Shown one piece after another: positions 33,364-42,310 of a stretch of DNA of 64,000 bases. The stretch lies in contig NZ_JOEA01000021.1 of assembly GCF_000719115.1 (NCBI RefSeq), positions 1-64,000 of the forward strand, in the 5' to 3' direction. The notes under the pieces are model-generated. The model ran no database searches, was not told where the DNA came from, and worked only from the letters and a program-made list of their open reading frames with translations. A program made the position numbers and the translations under genes. Every line of letters begins with the position of its first letter. Position 1 is the first letter of the stretch. Source of the DNA: Lentzea albidocapillata. Lineage in GTDB: Bacteria; Actinomycetota; Actinomycetes; Mycobacteriales; Pseudonocardiaceae.

Positions 33364-34038
33364 GTGTGGACGTTGACATCGCCGGAAGGCAGCATGTCGA
33401 TCTTCCTGTTCTGTGGCTTGCTCGGAGCAGTCGCAGGGCCTACGGCCTTGATCCTCAGCCAGTCGATAGCACGCGACAAACCGCTGTCGTGGGATCTCGT
33501 TGCGATGATCGGCTGGGTGCCGCTTCTCTCGGCGGGAGCATTTCTCAGCGCCACGTTGATCTACGTGATTCGGGTGGTGCCTCCCGCGGCAGTGGCGGTC
33601 GTAGCCTGGCTGGTGATCCTCGGCTTCCTGCTTGCGTTGATCGATTGGAGTTGCCACCAGTTGCCACACCGCGTCGTCGCGGTACTGCTTGCTGGCGGAC
33701 TTGTCCAGTTCAGCCTCCTTGGAGTCGCGGAGCGCAGTGTGGGACCGCTTGCTCGTGCAGGTGCGGCCGCGGTGGTGGTGTTCGTGGTGTGGTTTGTGAT
33801 CTACCTTCGGCTTCGTGCGGACCTTGGGTTCGGCGATGTCACACTCGCAGCGACGTGTGCGGCTTTCCTCGGATGGTTCGGATGGCCGTACGTCCTATTC
33901 GGACTCACGGCAGGCCTCGTTCTCGCGGCGATCTCGAACCTGGCTCTGCTCGCTTCGAGGCGCATCGAGTCCCGCGACCGCACTGCTCTTGGGCCTGCGC
34001 TGATCGTGGGGTCCATTTACACGATTCTTCACGCGTGA
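33364..34038 (+). CDS. Tad-type prepilin peptidase (A24 family)
   Basis: The 224-residue protein is almost entirely membrane-embedded with six or seven hydrophobic segments. The aspartic protease pair is present: Asp94 in LIDWSCHQLPHR and Asp158 in the GFGD motif (LGFGDVTLAA). This is the minimal TadV/CpaA-like peptidase that processes the Flp pilin encoded about 6.6 kb downstream. The start GTG 33364 is set by AGGAGGAGG about 8 bases upstream. Confidence 0.85.
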   Translation: MWTLTSPEGSMSIFLFCGLLGAVAGPTALILSQSIARDKPLSWDLVAMIGWVPLLSAGAFLSATLIYVIRVVPPAAVAVVAWLVILGFLLALIDWSCHQLPHRVVAVLLAGGLVQFSLLGVAERSVGPLARAGAAAVVVFVVWFVIYLRLRADLGFGDVTLAATCAAFLGWFGWPYVLFGLTAGLVLAAISNLALLASRRIESRDRTALGPALIVGSIYTILHA

Positions 34039-34273
34039 TGGAGGTGGCGTGATGTGTCTGCTGCTCAAAGGCGACAACCCCGTCACCGCGTACGAAGCAC
34101 TGCGGGTGCTGCACCGCGCGACCACGATCTTCATGTCGACCGTGGAGGTTGCCCTCGCCGACTACCTCCGCCCGGACATCAGCGTCACGCCTGGTGTGCC
34201 GGTCGAGGTGGCCCCGCGCCCTCTCGAGGGCCACCTCGACACCACCTCTCACGTATCCCGTTTGGAGGCCACG

Positions 34274-34825
34274 ATGAAAAGGGCTGTAAGCCTTCTCATT
34301 CTGGGAGGCGTGGTGAGCGCACTGACGGCATGCGATCAACGCGCCGCCGACCGTGCAAACGATGGTTCGGTGCCTCGGCCACCGTCGTCATCAACGGGAA
34401 TTCCTGCTGTCGTCGCTCGAGATCACGCGGTATCGGCCTATCGGGAGATGTGGTCTGCCTTCGCCACGGCGGGGAAGACGTCTGATTGGCAGTCTCCCGC
34501 GTTGGGGCAGCACGCAACAGGAATCGCACTGGACAAGCTGACGCGCAGCTTGCGCGCGGATCAGGACAAGGGTCTGGTCACCAAGGGAAGTCCAACCCTC
34601 AGTCCTCAAGTGTCCGCTGTGGACCCAGCGAGTGATCCTCTGAAAGTGACGATCACCGACTGCGGCGATTCGACAAACGCGCTCAAGTACCGCAAGGACA
34701 ACGGTCAGCTTGCCAACGACGTGCCAGGTGGCAGGCGGCTCATCAACGCCATCGTGGAGAAACAAGCGGACGGGAAGTGGAAGGTTACCGACTTCGGCGT
34801 CCATGACCTGGGGACGTGTAAGTGA
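34274..34825 (+). CDS. Lipoprotein of the Tad locus (in-frame upstream extension)
   Basis: From ATG 34274 (GGAGG 5-9 bases upstream) the 183-residue product has a lipoprotein signal with lipobox LTAC and Cys20. A Ser/Pro linker and a soluble alpha/beta domain follow, containing HAVSAYREMWSAFATAG and TITDCGDSTNALKY, as in short secreted actinobacterial lipoproteins. Oddly, the same frame stays open upstream to GTG 34049/ATG 34052, where another excellent GGAGGTG site lies. That adds 74 residues (MCLLLKGDNPVTAYEALRVL at the start) that look like normal protein and would bury the signal peptide. Either two products are made or the upstream part is a separate gene that has lost its stop. Confidence 0.7.
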   Translation: MKRAVSLLILGGVVSALTACDQRAADRANDGSVPRPPSSSTGIPAVVARDHAVSAYREMWSAFATAGKTSDWQSPALGQHATGIALDKLTRSLRADQDKGLVTKGSPTLSPQVSAVDPASDPLKVTITDCGDSTNALKYRKDNGQLANDVPGGRRLINAIVEKQADGKWKVTDFGVHDLGTCK

Positions 34826-35664
34826 TGCGACGAACTACAACAGTGGCAGTGCTAGCAACGATAGGACTGTGCACGGGAACAGTGACGGCACTCGCCGACG
34901 ACATCTGGGGCGGCACGAACTGCAACCAGTCGCCATCTCCGGTATGCGAAGTCTCGGCAGGTACTCGCCCCGACCACTCAACGAGCCACGGGCACAACAA
35001 CACCAGCGGCAACGATGCCTCTGGCGACGAAGGTTTCGGCTGCCGCTATGTACCAGTCGACGGTCAGCCGCCGGAGGGTCAGCAGAAGGAGTCTGGTGCT
35101 TGGTTCATGGTGCTTTGCTCGCCGGATGGCAAAGATCCTGACTCGCACGGTCCGGTCTGGATTCCTGCTGGCGCACAGCGTCCCGCGACACTCTCACCTG
35201 AGCAGGTCGCACAGATCGCCCGGAAGCGGTTGCAGATGCCGCGGCCCACTATCTCGGCAAGTCCGGGCGGAACCCAATTGGTGAACCTCCCGACGTGGTT
35301 GTGGCTCTCAGGCGGATGGACGCCGGTCTCGGCCACTGCGTCTGTGCCGGGCGTGTCCGTGACCGCTGTGGCCAAGCCCGTCTCGGTGACCTGGTCCATG
35401 GGGGATGGCGGCTCGACCACCTGCAGCGCCTCAGGCACTCCCTACACCGCAGATCGCGATCCGAAGAGCACGTCGCCCGACTGTGGTTACACCTACCGGA
35501 AGTCTTCGGCAGGGCAACCTGCCGACGCATTTTCTGTCACCGCAACGGTGAACTGGACCGTGACGTGGTCCGGTGCAGGACAGGCCGGGACGTTCCCGAA
35601 CATGACGACCTCAGCCGTAGTGGCCCTGCGAGTGGCCGAAAGCCAGGGGATCGCGGCCGGCTGA
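34825..35664 (+). CDS. Secreted Tad-locus protein of unknown function
   Basis: The 279-residue product overlaps the lipoprotein stop by one base (GTGATG). It has a Sec signal peptide (TVAVLATIGLCTGTVTALADD) and then a long low-complexity linker rich in Gly/Ser/Asn/Pro. The C-terminal ~130 residues are beta-rich (LPTWLWLSGGWTPVSATASVPGVSVTAVAKPVSVTWSMGDGGS...TVNWTVTWSGAG) and contain paired Cys. Proteins of this layout are frequent in actinobacterial Tad loci. It may be an adhesin or pilus-associated factor. A hairpin follows at 35672. Confidence 0.7.
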   Translation: MRRTTTVAVLATIGLCTGTVTALADDIWGGTNCNQSPSPVCEVSAGTRPDHSTSHGHNNTSGNDASGDEGFGCRYVPVDGQPPEGQQKESGAWFMVLCSPDGKDPDSHGPVWIPAGAQRPATLSPEQVAQIARKRLQMPRPTISASPGGTQLVNLPTWLWLSGGWTPVSATASVPGVSVTAVAKPVSVTWSMGDGGSTTCSASGTPYTADRDPKSTSPDCGYTYRKSSAGQPADAFSVTATVNWTVTWSGAGQAGTFPNMTTSAVVALRVAESQGIAAG

Positions 35665-35671
35665 ACGACGC

Positions 35672-35692
35672 CCCCGCCTGACGACGGCGGGC
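35672..35692 (+). terminator. Terminator-like hairpin
   Basis: CCCGCC and GGCGGG arms (about 35672-35692) form a short G/C hairpin 8 bases after the secreted-protein stop. It probably separates this transcript from the SAF/TadZ operon beginning at 35782. Confidence 0.45.
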
Positions 35693-35781
35693 GCACGCAA
35701 CGAATACCCGGTTGGAAACAAGGCACGTTTGACACCTCAGTCGACGCGCCGCGATGGCGTCATGCCTGAAGGAGGTAGGCG

Positions 35782-36492
35782 GTGACAACAACCGCAGCTT
35801 CGACCAGCACAGATACGGCGACGCGGAAGGCATCGTCGAACGCGTGGGCTGGCCGTGATGGCAAGGCTTCCTCGCGTCTGACCGGCGGTGCTCGGCGCCG
35901 CAGCGTGCCGTATCTCTTGCTTGGTGTCCTCCTGGTTCTCGTGTGCGCGGCCGGAGGCGTCTTCACCGGCATGCAGCTGGGTGACCGCGAGACCGTACTT
36001 GCACTGGCCCGCCCCGTTGCCGTAGGCCAGATCCTGTCTGCGCAGGACCTCGAGCAAATCGGCATGCCGAGGAATAGCGGCATGGACCTCGTGCCCGCAG
36101 CGGCTACGTCCGCAGTGGTGGGACAGCCCATGGCATTCAGCCTGCCCGCCGGTTCTCTGCTAAGCCGTTCCGTTCTCGGCGCACCGCTGATTCCCGTACT
36201 TGGCAAGGCCATCGCCGCTGTGGGACTCAAGCCGGGCCAGTTTCCACCTGACCTGTCACCCGGAACCACGGTGACGGTGCTGACCACGCAGGGGCAGAAC
36301 ACGACACCCGGAACGGCAACGGGAACCGGGCAGACATCGTCATGGACCGCAGTGGTGGCTGGCGTCGCGACGCGCGAGACAGAACAGACCACCGTGGTGT
36401 CCCTGCATCTGTCCGAATCGGACGCACGCGCCCTGGCTGCTGCCCCAGCAGGTCAGCTGAGTCTGGTCGTGATCGCAGGAGGAGTCCGCTAA
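35782..36492 (+). CDS. SAF-domain/CpaB-like pilus protein
   Basis: The 236-residue product starts at GTG 35782 after GGAGGT. A basic cytoplasmic N-terminus precedes one TM helix (VPYLLLGVLLVLVCAAGGVFTGM). It is followed by a SAF domain (ALARPVAVGQILSAQDLEQIGMP...GQPMAFSLPAGSLLSRS) and a variable region. In Tad systems CpaB/RcpC-type proteins act at the cell envelope during pilus assembly. It overlaps the TadZ-like gene by one base. Confidence 0.8.
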   Translation: MTTTAASTSTDTATRKASSNAWAGRDGKASSRLTGGARRRSVPYLLLGVLLVLVCAAGGVFTGMQLGDRETVLALARPVAVGQILSAQDLEQIGMPRNSGMDLVPAAATSAVVGQPMAFSLPAGSLLSRSVLGAPLIPVLGKAIAAVGLKPGQFPPDLSPGTTVTVLTTQGQNTTPGTATGTGQTSSWTAVVAGVATRETEQTTVVSLHLSESDARALAAAPAGQLSLVVIAGGVR

Positions 36493-37334
36493 TGCTCATC
36501 GCCGTTTGCTCACTGAAAGGGGCGCCAGGCGTGACCACCCTGGCCACGGCGCTCGGCGCCCGCTGGCCGGGCCAGGAGAGCCCCATCGTGGTCGAAGTCG
36601 ACCCAGCCGGCGGTGACCTCATGGCCCGCTTCCGACTGCGGGACACACCTGGTCTGGTCAGCCTGGCTGCAGCAACCCGTCGCCGCGGCGGTACCGAGCC
36701 CAACCTGGTTGCCCAGCACACCCAGCTCCTGCCTGGGGGACTGCGAGTGGTGCTCGGACCTGTTGGTGCTGAACAAGCTCGCGCGGCCCTCGGCGTCCTG
36801 GCGTCGGGTCCGTCGTCACCGCTGCGCCGCGCCGCTGACCAACCTGGCAGCACGGTCATCGCCGACTGCGGCCGGGTAGACCCAGACTCCCCGGTGCTCG
36901 CGATCATCCGCAGCGCTGACGTGATGCTGCTCGTCGCTCGTCCTCACGACGACGAGCTCGCACACGTCGCACTCAAGTTGCAGACTGCCCAGCAGTGGTC
37001 GCGCCGCCCGTGCTTCGTCCTGGTTGGAGACGGCTACCCAACCGCAGAGGTGTCCCAGACCCTCCGCATCCCCGTGATGGCTCGTGTGCCTCGCGATATC
37101 AAGGGTGCGGCTGCGTTGTGTGGTCAGAGCATTAGCGGCCGTGCCCCCAGCAGGTCCGCGCTCGGCCGTGCCGCCGCCAAGATCGCGCTTAACGTCCACG
37201 TGACCTCACAACAGCCGATCCACAACGGTACCTACGCATCGCACCTGCGGCCGGCACGTCCAGGGGAAGTCGCCTTGAGTGTCGCCCCGCAGTCGCTCGC
37301 GCCGAGCTCCGGCAACGGGGTGGTGGCACCATGA
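36492..37334 (+). CDS. TadZ/CpaE-like P-loop protein
   Basis: The 280-residue protein has the SIMIBI/MinD fold: VCSLKGAPGVTTLATAL at the N-terminus (residues 6-19), VVEVDPAGGD and ADVMLLVARPHDDEL. The Walker A is deviant. The signature Lys9 is present but the Lys normally before Thr (GKT) is Val14, so ATP hydrolysis is probably weak, as in several TadZ proteins that only localise the pilus machine. Coupled by ATGA to TadA. Confidence 0.82.
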   Translation: MLIAVCSLKGAPGVTTLATALGARWPGQESPIVVEVDPAGGDLMARFRLRDTPGLVSLAAATRRRGGTEPNLVAQHTQLLPGGLRVVLGPVGAEQARAALGVLASGPSSPLRRAADQPGSTVIADCGRVDPDSPVLAIIRSADVMLLVARPHDDELAHVALKLQTAQQWSRRPCFVLVGDGYPTAEVSQTLRIPVMARVPRDIKGAAALCGQSISGRAPSRSALGRAAAKIALNVHVTSQQPIHNGTYASHLRPARPGEVALSVAPQSLAPSSGNGVVAP

Positions 37335-38782
37335 CCCGCTCCGAGCTCGGCGACCCGCGCCTGACCACATCGGCCAGCGGCGCCGGCCCGAACCTGCTCG
37401 CGACACAACACATGCCAGGGCCCGCGCAGATTCCCTACCAGTCGGTCGACGAGACCGCGGCCATCGAACGACTGCGCCAGCACCTGCGTCATGAGCTGTC
37501 CGCCCAGCTCACTCAACGCATTCGTGCTGACGAGTCCGCCGGCCGGCCACCGATCGATGGTCCGCATCGCCGTCAGCTCGCCCAGGCAATCCTGACCGAT
37601 GCTGCTGAGGCGCACGCTCAGGCCGAGCTCCGCAACTCCGCTACCGGCGGAATGCTCGTGCCGCCCGACGTCGAACAACGGCTGATCCATCAGGTTCTCG
37701 ACGAAGTCTTCGGTCTGGCTGGACTGGAACCTCTGCTGGCCGACACCGACATCGAGAACATCAACATCAACGGCGACCGAGTCTTCATCAAGCGCGCTGA
37801 CGGAAGCCGCCGCCGATTGCCACCGGTGGTCGGATCCGATACAGAGCTGATCGAGCTCATCCGCGACCTGGCCACCCGCAGCGGCGTGGAGGAACGGCGC
37901 TTCGATCGCGGCAGCCCGATCGTGAACTTCCAACTTCCCGGCGGAGAGCGCGTCTCGGCCGTCATGGCGGTGACCACACGGCCGTCGGTAAGCATCCGCC
38001 GTCACCGGTTCACCACGGTCACGCTCGCCGAGCTGCGGGGGAACGGCACCATCGACCTCGCCCTGGAGAGTTTCCTGGCGGCACTCGTGCGAGCCAAGCG
38101 CAACATCCTGGTCACCGGCGGTACGGCCATCGGCAAGACCACCTTGCTACGCGGCCTCGCATCGGCCATCCCACCGTGGGAGCGATTGATCACCATCGAG
38201 GACGTCTTCGAACTCGGCCTCGACGAAGACGCCGATGCGCATCCCGACGTAGTGGCGCTGCAGGCACGTGAGCCGAACATCGAAGGCCAGGGCGCGATCT
38301 CGCTGTCCGACCTGGTGTGGCAGTCCCTGCGGATGTCGCCGGACCGGGTCATCGTCGGCGAGGTCCGCGGCCCTGAGGTCATCCCGCTGACCAACGCGAT
38401 GTCCATGGGCAACGACGGCAGCATGGGCACCCTGCACAGCAGCTCAAGCCAGGGCGCCTTCACCAAGCTCGCCGCCTACGCGGTGCAAGGACCTGAACGG
38501 CTGCCGATGGAGGCGACCAACCTGCTGGTGGCCGCCGCACTGCACTTCGTGGTGCACCTCGAGAAGCCGCGCGACGACTCGAGCAAACGCGTCGTCTCCT
38601 CCGTTCGCGAAGTCGTCGGAGCCGACGGCGCACAGATCATCAGCAACGAGGTCTGGCGACCAGGCCCAGATCTGCGCGCAGTGCCAGGTGCTCCACTGCG
38701 CACCGCCACCCTCGACGTGCTCATCGAGCTCGGCTACGACCCAGACTTGTTCGAGCGGCGCGACGGGTGGTGGACACCGTGA
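37331..38782 (+). CDS. tadA: TadA/CpaF-type secretion ATPase
   Basis: The 483-residue hexameric ATPase powers Flp pilus assembly. It has the N-terminal domain with LADTDIENININGDRVFIKR, a Walker A at GGTAIGKT (Lys269; the common Gly before Ile is Ala, still fitting GxxxxGKT), an Asp box TIEDVFELGLDED, Walker B-like VIVGEVRG and the His box MGTLHSSS. All elements of the GspE/VirB11 superfamily are present. The start ATG overlaps the TadZ stop by 4 bases. Confidence 0.9.
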   Translation: MTRSELGDPRLTTSASGAGPNLLATQHMPGPAQIPYQSVDETAAIERLRQHLRHELSAQLTQRIRADESAGRPPIDGPHRRQLAQAILTDAAEAHAQAELRNSATGGMLVPPDVEQRLIHQVLDEVFGLAGLEPLLADTDIENININGDRVFIKRADGSRRRLPPVVGSDTELIELIRDLATRSGVEERRFDRGSPIVNFQLPGGERVSAVMAVTTRPSVSIRRHRFTTVTLAELRGNGTIDLALESFLAALVRAKRNILVTGGTAIGKTTLLRGLASAIPPWERLITIEDVFELGLDEDADAHPDVVALQAREPNIEGQGAISLSDLVWQSLRMSPDRVIVGEVRGPEVIPLTNAMSMGNDGSMGTLHSSSSQGAFTKLAAYAVQGPERLPMEATNLLVAAALHFVVHLEKPRDDSSKRVVSSVREVVGADGAQIISNEVWRPGPDLRAVPGAPLRTATLDVLIELGYDPDLFERRDGWWTP

Positions 38783-39702
38783 CCGCGACCGCTGCCCTGT
38801 TTGGCTTGCTCGGCGCCGGCGCAGCCGCAGGTGTCTTGCTCATCGTGGCAGGGCTGAGTGGCCGCGCTGTGGGCCCGGCTACCTCGTCGCGGCTGAGCGT
38901 CTGGCTCGCTGCGCGCCCCGACCGCAAGCAAGTCGGCTGGCTGGTCGTGGCTGTCCTCGCCAGCCTGGCTGTCGGCGCGGTCACCGGGTGGGTGATCGGT
39001 GCTGTCCTGACCGCGTTCGCAGTCGTCGGCCTACCGCGGATCCTCGGCTCGGACATCGACCACAAGCACCACCTCGAACGCATCGAGGCGATCGCCGGGT
39101 GGACCGAGATGCTGCGCGACACCCTTGTGGCCGCTGCAGGTCTGGAACAGGCCATCCTCGCCACCGCCCCAGCCTGTCCCGTGGCCATCCGCGACGAGAT
39201 CACCGAGCTCGCCGTCCGGCTGGAGCGCGGCGAACGCCTCGCACCCTCCCTGCGCCATCTCGCCGACCAGCTGCACGATCCAACGGCCGACCTGGTGATC
39301 TCCGCGCTCGTTCTCGCCGCAGAGCATCAGGCCCGCCAGCTGGCCGATCTGCTTGGTGAACTCGCGAGCGAGGCACGCGAACAAGCGTCGATGCGGATGC
39401 GCGTCGAAGCCGGCCGCGCCCGCACTCGAACCAGTGTGCGCGTCATCGTGATCACCACGCTGTCCTTCGCCGTCGGCTTGGTGCTGCTCAACCGTGGCTA
39501 TCTCGCGCCGTACGACTCCGCGTTCGGGCAAATCATGTTGCTGCTCGTAGGCGCGCTGTTCGCTACCGCTTTCGCTTGGCTGGCAAGGATTGCGCGCCTG
39601 CGCGGATCCGAGAGGTTCCTGACCGAGCTGGGAGCGATCCGACAGCACGACACCGAGGTGGACGTCGACGACCTGCTCATCGGCAAGGGGGCGCCGTCAT
39701 GA
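38779..39702 (+). CDS. tadB: TadB-like inner-membrane platform protein
   Basis: The 307-residue T2SF-family protein starts at GTG 38779 in a 4-base GTGA overlap with tadA. Two N-terminal TM helices come before the cytoplasmic T2SF domain (WTEMLRDTLVAAAGLEQAI...LVISALVLAAEHQARQLADLLGELA) and two TM helices near the C-terminus (VIVITTLSFAVGLVLL; IMLLLVGALFATAFAW). It forms the membrane platform with TadC. Confidence 0.87.
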   Translation: MTATAALFGLLGAGAAAGVLLIVAGLSGRAVGPATSSRLSVWLAARPDRKQVGWLVVAVLASLAVGAVTGWVIGAVLTAFAVVGLPRILGSDIDHKHHLERIEAIAGWTEMLRDTLVAAAGLEQAILATAPACPVAIRDEITELAVRLERGERLAPSLRHLADQLHDPTADLVISALVLAAEHQARQLADLLGELASEAREQASMRMRVEAGRARTRTSVRVIVITTLSFAVGLVLLNRGYLAPYDSAFGQIMLLLVGALFATAFAWLARIARLRGSERFLTELGAIRQHDTEVDVDDLLIGKGAPS

Positions 39703-40592
39703 TCAGCACGTTGCTGTGGGGAGCTGGGCTTGGTGTCGGATTGTGGGCGTTGGCGATCTATGCCTTCCCGCCGCGGCCGCCGCTGCGAGCGCTGGTCGAC
39801 CGGTTGCACACGATGCCCGCGCCGCCACCGATCCTTACCGCGGACTCCGCCGGATGGGCTCTGCGCGTTGGCCGCCCGTTCGTCAAGCCGTTGGGCATGC
39901 TCGGATTGCCCAACCGCAAGCTGCGCAACGACCTAGCGGTCACCGGAAAGGGCATTGAGCACCATCTCGCCGAGAAGGCTGTGTTGGCGCTGACGGGGCT
40001 GCTGCTGCCGACTCTGGTCTACCTGATCTTCACCGTGGCTGACGTAGGGCTCGATTGGGAGATGCCGGCCATCGCGAGCCTCGTTCTCGCCCTTGGCGGA
40101 TTCCTGTTTCCAGACCTCAGCGTTCGGCAGGAAGCCGAGCGACGCCGCTCCACCTTCCGCCACGCACTTTCGGCCTACCTCAACCTGATCCGAGTCCTGC
40201 TGGCCGGTGGCGCGGGAGTCGACGGTGCGTTGTCCGATGCGGTCGGCATCGGTAAGGGATGGGCATTCCAGCAGCTTCGCCGCGCGCTGATCACGGCCAA
40301 GCTGACCCGAACTACGCCTTGGTCCGTGCTCGGTCAGCTCGGCACTGAACTCGATGTGCACCAGCTGTCGGAGCTGGCTGCGTCGGTGAGCCTCGCCGGG
40401 ACCGAAGGAGCTCGCGTGCGCTTAAGCCTCACAGCCAAGGCGGCCGCGCTCCGCACGCGTGAACTCACTGACGCTGAAGGAGAAGGCCAAGCCGCTACCG
40501 AGCGGATGAGCCTGCCCGTAGTGGTCCTTTTCGGGGCCTTCTTGATCTTCATTGGATTCCCAGCACTGGCAAGCGTGCTGGGAGGGCTTTGA
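39699..40592 (+). CDS. tadC: TadC-like inner-membrane platform protein
   Basis: The 297-residue T2SF-family partner of TadB overlaps it by 4 bases (ATGA). It has one TM segment at the N-terminus and two in the middle (VLALTGLLLPTLVYLIFTV and IASLVLALGGFLFPDL). The T2SF core is LSAYLNLIRVLLAGGAGVDGAL...LAASVSLAGTEGARVRLSL, with a last TM helix at LPVVVLFGAFLIFIGFPAL. Confidence 0.87.
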   Translation: MISTLLWGAGLGVGLWALAIYAFPPRPPLRALVDRLHTMPAPPPILTADSAGWALRVGRPFVKPLGMLGLPNRKLRNDLAVTGKGIEHHLAEKAVLALTGLLLPTLVYLIFTVADVGLDWEMPAIASLVLALGGFLFPDLSVRQEAERRRSTFRHALSAYLNLIRVLLAGGAGVDGALSDAVGIGKGWAFQQLRRALITAKLTRTTPWSVLGQLGTELDVHQLSELAASVSLAGTEGARVRLSLTAKAAALRTRELTDAEGEGQAATERMSLPVVVLFGAFLIFIGFPALASVLGGL

Positions 40593-40633
40593 CGCGGTGA
40601 TCTGTCGAGATAGGACTTTCTAGGGAGAAGAAG

Positions 40634-40819
40634 ATGTTTACAGAGGTTCAAATCCTAGTCGCGCACATCCGCGTCGAACTGGAGCGGCTACGGAACGACG
40701 ACCGAGGCTACTCGACCGAAGCCGTTGTAGTGACCGCACTGCTGGTCTCACTTGCTCTCGCCGCCGTCGCCGTCCTGGCGGTGAAGGCCATCCAGAAAGC
40801 CAACAGCATCAACCTTTAG
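40634..40819 (+). CDS. Flp-type pilin precursor
   Basis: This 61-residue prepilin starts at ATG 40634 with AGGGAGAAG upstream. A charged leader of about 28 residues ends DDRGYSTEA, then a hydrophobic helix (VVVTALLVSLALAAVAVLAV) and a short tail. If the peptidase cuts before Gly, Glu takes the +5 position as in other Flp pilins. It is the likely structural subunit. It lies 41 bases after tadC, without overlap, allowing separate high-level translation. Confidence 0.82.
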   Translation: MFTEVQILVAHIRVELERLRNDDRGYSTEAVVVTALLVSLALAAVAVLAVKAIQKANSINL

Positions 40820-40823
40820 GTCG

Positions 40824-41315
40824 GTGACCACCATGCCTCACGGAAACCGCCGAATCGACCAAAGGACGCCGCGCGTGCGTTCAGCCTGGATCTACGCGCG
40901 ACGCGGCTTACATCGACTGCGGGCCGATCAGTGTGGGACCGGCACGGTAGAACTCGTCATCGCCATGCCGCTGCTGCTCCTGATGCTCCTGCTTGGCGCA
41001 CAGTTCGCGCTCTACATGCACGCCACGCATATTGCCCAAGCCGCTGCCGCACAAGCTCTGTCCATGACGCGCGTCTCAGGCGGTAGCACTGCAGCTGGGT
41101 ACACCAAGGGACAGCAGATTCTTTCCCAACTGGGGAGCGGTCCCTTGAGGGAGACATCGATGGAGATCCAACGTGGACCGGCCCGAGCGTCCGTGACAGT
41201 GACTGGAACGGTGATCGCCTTGATCCCGCTCACCACCTTCTCGGTGCAAGCCGAAGCTGTTGGTCCCGTGGAGAAATTCACTCCACCGACCGGTGACGAG
41301 GTGTCAGCACCATGA
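40824..41315 (+). CDS. TadE-like pseudopilin
   Basis: The 163-residue product starts at GTG 40824 or ATG 40833. The conserved TadE element GTGTVELVIAMPLLLLMLLLGAQFALY, with Glu at the start of the TM helix, marks a minor pilin-like protein. The outside domain is ~95 residues. It overlaps the next TadE-like gene by 4 bases. Confidence 0.82.
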   Translation: MTTMPHGNRRIDQRTPRVRSAWIYARRGLHRLRADQCGTGTVELVIAMPLLLLMLLLGAQFALYMHATHIAQAAAAQALSMTRVSGGSTAAGYTKGQQILSQLGSGPLRETSMEIQRGPARASVTVTGTVIALIPLTTFSVQAEAVGPVEKFTPPTGDEVSAP

Positions 41316-41806
41316 CCGAACTCGTTTACCAATCAGCGTTCGCCCGTGTAACACATACCAGGTTCGTAGTGCTTCGGCGGGACGTGCGAGGCTCCGCCGC
41401 AGTTGAGCTCACTCTCGTGGCGCCACTGCTGATCCTGCTGTTGTTGCTCGTCGTGCTCTGCGGTCGACTGGCTGAGACCAAACTGCGGATCAACGATGTC
41501 GCGCACCAAGCGGCTCGTGCCGCAACCCTTGCTCGAACATCATCGCAAGCAGTCGCCAACGCCGAAGCCACTGCCAACGCAGCGCTGGCCTCCGCAGGGA
41601 TCAGCTGTCAGGCGCTGTCGGTGTTCACTGACGTGAATGGCTTCAAGCCTGGATCCACGGTTACCGTCACCGTGTCCTGCAGCGTCGGCCTCAGTGACCT
41701 CACAGCGCTGGGCGTGCCGGGCACCAGGACCTTCCACTCCCGCTTCTCCTCCCCAGTCGATGTCTGGCGCGGTACGTCGTCACTCAACCGCACTGGAGAC
41801 GTCTGA
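41312..41806 (+). CDS. TadE-like pseudopilin, second copy
   Basis: The 164-residue protein has the TadE element RGSAAVELTLVAPLLILLLLLVVLCGRL around residues 30-57. The exported domain has two Cys (SCQAL, VSCSV) that could form a disulfide. It is coupled through overlapping codons to genes on both sides. Confidence 0.82.
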   Translation: MTELVYQSAFARVTHTRFVVLRRDVRGSAAVELTLVAPLLILLLLLVVLCGRLAETKLRINDVAHQAARAATLARTSSQAVANAEATANAALASAGISCQALSVFTDVNGFKPGSTVTVTVSCSVGLSDLTALGVPGTRTFHSRFSSPVDVWRGTSSLNRTGDV

Positions 41807-42258
41807 TGAAGCCAGTCATGTTGGTGCGCAATGGAATGGACCGGCTGCGCGAAGACGAGCACGGCAGGGTGACAGCTTTCGTCGTCATCATCGCCGTCGC
41901 GGCACTCTTGTTCGCCGGCCTCGTACTCGACGGCGGACTTGCTTTGGCAGCAAAGGTTCGAGCGATCGGTGAGGCCCAGGAGGCCGCACGGGCAGGGGCT
42001 CAAGAGATCGACTTGGCCGCCTACCGCGCGGACGGAAGTCTGCGATTGGCACCGCAACAGGCCAGCGCAGCTGCCCGCAACTATCTCGCCGCCGCTGGGC
42101 ACAGCGGCACTGTGTCGGTCAATGGCAACACGATCAACGTCACCGTCACCATCAACGAGCGAACCCGACTTCTCGGACTCGCTGGCATCGGATCGATCAC
42201 GGTCACCGGAGCCGGGCAAGCACAACCGCAACGCGGTATATCCGGAGTTCTCCCATAA
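41806..42258 (+). CDS. TadG-related pilus assembly protein
   Basis: The 150-residue protein has a short cytoplasmic N-terminus with DEHGRVTAFVVIIAVAALLFAGLVLDGG, the Flp/TadG-type TM element that begins the exported region. A helix (EAQEAARAGAQEIDLAAYR) and a beta-rich end follow. Actinobacterial TadG-like proteins are often this short and lack the vWA domain. The ATG overlaps the preceding stop (TGATG). Confidence 0.8.
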   Translation: MKPVMLVRNGMDRLREDEHGRVTAFVVIIAVAALLFAGLVLDGGLALAAKVRAIGEAQEAARAGAQEIDLAAYRADGSLRLAPQQASAAARNYLAAAGHSGTVSVNGNTINVTVTINERTRLLGLAGIGSITVTGAGQAQPQRGISGVLP

Positions 42259-42310
42259 CCCGGCTCGCTGCTCGAACCAAGCGCAAGCATCAACGCAGAA
42301 GGAGGCCACA

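Noticed and set aside
40640..40660. T-loop-like GGTTCAAATCC suggesting a tRNA
   Set aside because: It lies within the Flp pilin codons and no acceptor or anticodon stem can be built around it.
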